Made by a program: the position numbers and the translations under genes. A stretch of 64,000 nt of DNA, taken from contig CAJQUW010004622.1 in assembly GCA_907163375.1 (NCBI GenBank), positions 62,001 to 126,000 on the forward strand. Direction: 5' to 3'. Under the pieces are notes generated by a model. It was given only the letters and a program-made list of their open reading frames with translations, was not told where the DNA came from and searched no databases. The DNA is from Prostheceraeus crozeri (taxonomy: Eukaryota > Platyhelminthes > Polycladida > Euryleptidae). Below are positions 59,468 through 64,000 of the stretch, in pieces (position 1 is the first letter of the stretch; each line of letters opens with the position of its first letter).

Positions 59468-60080
59468 CCTAATCAGTATTATTGAGCAGTCTGCAGAGTC
59501 TTCACAAAGAAGTATCAGCAGTGGTCGAAATTTGAAAATATGGAAATTCACTGATAGAAATGTGAAAATTTTTATCACAAGATGTGAATGATCGTCGAGA
59601 AAGTTATGGAAACTTAAAATATCGGAGAGATTACTGCAAATATAACTTCAAAATAGAAAAATGGCTTTTGATTTTCAATTCTATTGTCAGTAGTAAACTA
59701 TTTGTGAGAAGGGCACATTTGCAAGCTGTTTTTTGAAAATTTCTTCCTTTGAAAAGTGGCAATGCTGTGACGAAAAAACGTCCGGTAACAACAAAATTAC
59801 AGTGGGATGATTTGAGGGTTTCAATTTCTTTCGTGTAATGAGGTATGGAAGAATTTCGTCATTCAAAGTCATGTCATGAAATCATTTCAATATTAGAAGA
59901 CCTTGAGATATTGACTTTTACATACATCGACAACAGCTAGCAAAAGACATTTAGATTCTCAAATACTCTCTAAATTTGTAGTCGCACAATTGACTGCCGG
60001 AAACATTTTCCACTCATAATTTTTTACCACCTAAATAATGCAGCCATCCGAGAGTCTAAAGAAAAACGAATCTCATGCGC
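59468..60080. other. Sequence between hairpin and satellite
   Basis: No gene or repeat recognised. The last ~30 bases may be a decayed satellite edge. Confidence 0.4.
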
Positions 60081-63000
60081 TTTAATCGAATTTCAAATTT
60101 TCAAAAACAAAGGTAGTCACAACTCACATTTTTCATTGCCGAAAATTCTGTAGAGCTACAGCAATGCTCCACGGTACCTCTATCACCTTCACATCAAGTT
60201 TCATCAAAATCCAAACAGTGCCCTGTCCTACAGAGAATTTATAAGCCAAAAATAACAGCCTGCGCAACTGATTTTCAAATTTTCAAAAACACAGCTAGTC
60301 ACAACTACTGTTCCTCGATGCAGACAATTCCGTAGAGCTACACCAACGTTCTATGGCATCTCACTCACATTTGAGTCAATTTTCATCAAAAGCCACCATG
60401 CATTGCTTTGTCCTACAGGGCCTACACAAGATGACCTCTTTAATCGAATTTCAAATTTTCAAAAACAAAGGTAGTCACAACTCACATTTTTCATTGCCGA
60501 AAATTCTGTAGAGCTAATGCACTGCTCCACGGTACCTCTATCACCTTCACATCAATTTTCATCAAAACCCATGCATTGCTTTGTCCTACAGGGCCTACAC
60601 AAGATGACCTCTTTAATCGAATTTCAAATTTTCAAAAACAAAGGTAGTCACAACTCACATTTTTCATTGCCGAAAATTCTGTAGAGCTACAGCAATGCTC
60701 CACGGTACCTCTATCACCTTCACATCAAGTTTCATCAAAATCCAAACAGTGCCCTGTCCTGCAGAGAATTTATAAGCCAAAAATAACAGCCTGCGCAACT
60801 GATTTTCAAATTTTCAAAAACACAGCTAGTCACAACTACTGTTCCTCGATGCAGACAATTCCGTAGAGCTACACCAACGTTCTATGGCATCTCACTCACA
60901 TTTGAGTCAATTTTCATCAAAACCCATGCATTGCTTTGTCCTACAGGGCCTACACAAGATGACCTCTTTAATCGAATTTCAAATTTTCAAAAACAAAGGT
61001 AGTCACAACTCACATTTTTCATTGCCGAAAATTCTGTAGAGCTACAGCAATGCTCCACGGTACCTCTATCACCTTCACATCAAGTTTCATCAAAATCCAA
61101 ACAGTGCCCTGTCCTACAGAGAATTTATAAGCCAAAAATAACAGCCTGCGCAACTGATTTTCAAATTTTCAAAAACACAGCTAGTCACAACTACTGTTCC
61201 TCGATGCAGACAATTCCGTAGAGCTACACCAACGTTCTATGGCATCTCACTCACATTTGAGTCAATTTTCATCAAAAGCCACCATGCATTGCTTTGTCCT
61301 ACAGGGCCTACACAAGATGACCTCTTTAATCGAATTTCAAATTTTCAAAAACAAAGGTAGTCACAACTCACATTTTTCATTGCCGAAAATTCTGTAGAGC
61401 TAATGCACTGCTCCACGGTACCTCTATCACCTTCACATCAATTTTCATCAAAACCCATGCATTGCTTTGTCCTACAGGGCCTACACAAGATGACCTCTTT
61501 AATCGAATTTCAAATTTTCAAAAACAAAGGTAGTCACAACTCACATTTTTCATTGCCGAAAATTCTGTAGAGCTACAGCAATGCTCCACGGTACCTCTAT
61601 CACCTTCACATCAAGTTTCATCAAAATCCAAACAGTGCCCTGTCCTGCAGAGAATTTATAAGCCAAAAATAACAGCCTGCGCAACTGATTTTCAAATTTT
61701 CAAAAACACAGCTAGTCACAACTACTGTTCCTCGATGCAGACAATTCCGTAGAGCTACACCAACGTTCTATGGCATCTCACTCACATTTGAGTCAATTTT
61801 CATCAAAACCCATGCATTGCTTTGTCCTACAGGGCCTACACAAGATGACCTCTTTAATCGAATTTCAAATTTTCAAAAACAAAGGTAGTCACAACTCACA
61901 TTTTTCATTGCCGAAAATTCTGTAGAGCTACAGCAATGCTCCACGGTACCTCTATCACCTTCACATCAATTTTCATCAAAACCCATGCATTACTTTGTCC
62001 TACAGGGCCTACACAAGATGACCTCTTTAATCGAATTTCAAATTTTCAAAAACAAAGGTAGTCACAACTCACATTTTTCATTGCCGAAAATTCTGTAGAG
62101 CTACAGCAATGCTCCACGGTACCTCTATCACCTTCACATCAAGTTTCATCAAAATCCAAACAGTGCCCTGTCCTGCAGAGAATTTATAAGCCAAAAATAA
62201 CAGCCTGCGCAACTGATTTTCAAATTTTCAAAAACACAGCTAGTCACAACTACTGTTCCTCGATGCAGACAATTCCGTAGAGCTACACCAACGTTCTATG
62301 GCATCTCACTCACATTTGAGTCAATTTTCATCAAAAGCCATGCATTGCTTTGTCCTACAGGGCCTACACAAGATGACCTCTTTAATCGAATTTCAAATTT
62401 TCAAAAACAAAGGTAGTCACAACTCACATTTTTCAATGCCAAAAATTCTGTAGAGCTACAGCAATGCTCCACAGTACCTCTATCACCTTCACATCAAGTT
62501 TCATCAAAATCCAAACAGTGCCCTGTCCTGCAGAGAATTTATAAGCTAAAAATAACAGCCTGCGCAACTGATTTTCAAATTTTCAAAAACACAGCTAGTC
62601 ACAACTACTGTTCCTCGATGCAGACAATTCCGTAGAGCTACACCAACGTTCTATGGCATCTCACTCACATTTGAGTCAATTTTCATCAAAAGCCCATGCA
62701 TTGCTTTGTCCTACAGGGCCTACACAAGATGACCTCTTTAATCGAATTTCAAATTTTCAAAAACAAAGGTAGTCACAACTCACATTTTTCATTGCCGAAA
62801 ATTCTGTAGAGCTACAGCAATGCTCCACGGTACCTCTATCACCTTCACATCAAGTTTCATCAAAATCCAAACAGTGCCCTGTCCTGCAGAGAATTTATAA
62901 GCTAAAAATAACAGCCTGCGCAACTGATTTTCAAATTTTCAAAAACACAGCTAGTCACAACTACTGTTCCTCGATGCAGACAATTCCGTAGAGCTACACC

Positions 63001-63565
63001 AACGTTCTATGGCATCTCACTCACATTTGAGTCAATTTTCATCAAAAGCCATGCATTGCTTTGTCCTACAGGGCCTACACAAGATGACCTCTTTAATCGA
63101 ATTTCAAATTTTCAAAAACAAAGGTAGTCACAACTCACATTTTTCATTGCCGAAAATTCTGTAGAGCTACAGCAATGCTCCACGGTACCTCTATCACCTT
63201 CACATCAAGTTTCATCAAAATCCAAACAGTGCCCTGTCCTGCAGAGAATTTATAAGCTAAAAATAACAGCCTGCGCAACTGATTTTCAAATTTTCAAAAA
63301 CACAGCTAGTCACAACTACTGTTCCTCGATGCAGACAATTCCGTAGAGCTACACCAACGTTCTATGGCATCTCACTCACATTTGAGTCAATTTTCATCAA
63401 AAGCCATGCATTGCTTTGTCCTACAGGGCCTACACAAGATGACCTCTTTAATCGAATTTCAAATTTTCAAAAACAAAGGTAGTCACAGCTCACATTTTTC
63501 ATTGCCGAAAATTCTGTAAAACTGCACCAACGTTCTGTGGCATCTCAATCATAATTACATCAGGT
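60081..63565. repeat. Satellite array with dimeric and higher-order structure
   Basis: Tandem repeats built from two related monomers. Monomer A (~188 bp) starts tttaatcgaatttcaaattt. Monomer B (~170 bp) starts tgattttcaaattttcaaaa. Both share tttcaaattttcaaaaaca, then gtagtcacaact/ctagtcacaact and gtagagctac. A-type starts were placed at 60081, 60439, 60612, 60968, 61325, 61498, 61853, 62026, 62381, 62738, 63092 and 63448. The spacing is ~356 bp (AB dimer, eight times) or 173 bp (A/B hybrid monomer, three times). The last unit is partial and decays by 63565. No coding content. Confidence 0.95.
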
Positions 63566-63709
63566 TTCTTTGAAATGGCCTACTGATTGAAAGTCTGCCG
63601 TTTTCAGACACACTGCCTGCCACAACTCCTTCGCATCTTTGCGGACTTTTTCTGCTGCATGATATGCATTCTGTAGTGAGGTCAGATGCGACCACCCGTT
63701 TTTGTTGAG
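63566..63709. other. Sequence between satellite and hairpin
   Basis: No feature recognised apart from the satellite edge. Confidence 0.4.
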
Positions 63710-63776
63710 TGGGACCCACTACGTAGGGGAGGAAGTATAATTTTTTTATACTTCCTCCTCTACGTAGTGGGTCCCA
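63710..63776. repeat. Near-perfect hairpin with ~30-bp arms
   Basis: tgggacccactacgtagggg, aggaagtata faces tatacttcctcctctacgta, gtgggtccca, with one mismatch and an ~8-base T-rich loop. It could be a small foldback element. An unrelated plus-strand frame opens at 63876 (MAPEPKMTSGKGQKCLEDAK ...) and runs off the window; it is too short to judge. Confidence 0.85.
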
Positions 63777-64000
63777 TTTAATTTCCCATTGTATTTCCGA
63801 AAATTCAAATTGTTGAAAATAATCACAATAAGTTTTAGTCTTGTGATGTAATTCTACAAAAAAAGAGCACCAACATGGCACCGGAACCTAAAATGACATC
63901 AGGAAAAGGGCAAAAATGTTTGGAAGATGCCAAGAAGACTTCATTCAGAATAGTGCTCACTGGAATCTTTCATAGTACATTTTCCCAAAGCCACCCTCTA

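Noticed and set aside
60081-63565. CRISPR-like array
   Set aside because: The repeats are head-to-tail satellite monomers of 170-190 bp without unique spacers, in an animal-type genome.
63876-64000. Open plus-strand frame starting MAPEPKMTSGKG and running off the window
   Set aside because: Only about 41 codons with no domain or context, so it cannot be distinguished from chance.

Overview
The window is AT-rich, intron-dominated metazoan DNA, most likely from an invertebrate. I base this on GT..AG spliced exons separated by introns of up to about 21 kb, many degraded transposons of typically animal families (CR1/L2-like LINE, Jockey-like LINE, Penelope-like fragments, hAT, Tc1, mariner, Tigger), several tRNA-derived SINE families and a satellite array. 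The species or phylum cannot be fixed from sequence alone. No prokaryotic operons, tRNA or rRNA genes, CRISPR arrays or recognisable retroviral or Polinton copies were seen.

The backbone is one host gene on the minus strand, read from high to low coordinates. I recognise it as an oxysterol-binding-protein-related protein of the vertebrate ORP3/ORP6/ORP7 (OSBPL3/6/7) type. Seven exons can be placed with matching splice phases: end of the PH domain (57952-58065), PH C-terminus and linker (54442-54682), three linker exons (32926-33063, 30243-30307, 12782-13100), a coiled-coil-like exon (11000-11148), and the exon with a consensus FFAT motif and acidic tail (434-785). They carry about 459 codons. 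The first part of the PH domain lies upstream (probably beyond 64000) and the lipid-binding ORD lies beyond position 1, so the gene exceeds 58 kb and nearly all of the window is its introns.

Region by region. 1-6380: FFAT exon, a 105-bp-arm hairpin, and a head-to-head SINE cluster. 6381-10810: a hAT-type non-autonomous element split by a nearly full-length LINE with ORF1 and an EN-RT ORF2. 11000-13100: two exons and SINEs. 13100-30243: the largest identified intron, with a Penelope-like RT fragment, foldback elements and a second copy of the hAT-type family with a perfect 8-bp target duplication. 30243-33063: two exons. 33553-34181: a long-TIR element. 35571-48021: two more copies of the hAT-type family, a hAT-like 'ATACCGG' element, a Jockey-like LINE 3' end with odd 78-bp direct repeats, other TIR elements and a (TA)n tract. 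48039-54019: a TA-flanked MITE, a broken Tc1 element, a TIR element and an internally deleted Tigger. 54442-58065: two exons, a Penelope-like GIY-YIG fragment inside another repeat, a SINE and an internally deleted mariner. 60081-63565: a dimeric satellite with 173-bp and ~356-bp units and a duplicated ~886-bp higher-order unit, followed by a 30-bp-arm hairpin.

No new biochemical system was found. The points of most interest are the gene architecture, the composite hAT-type family with verifiable target duplications, the nested insertions, and the satellite's higher-order structure.
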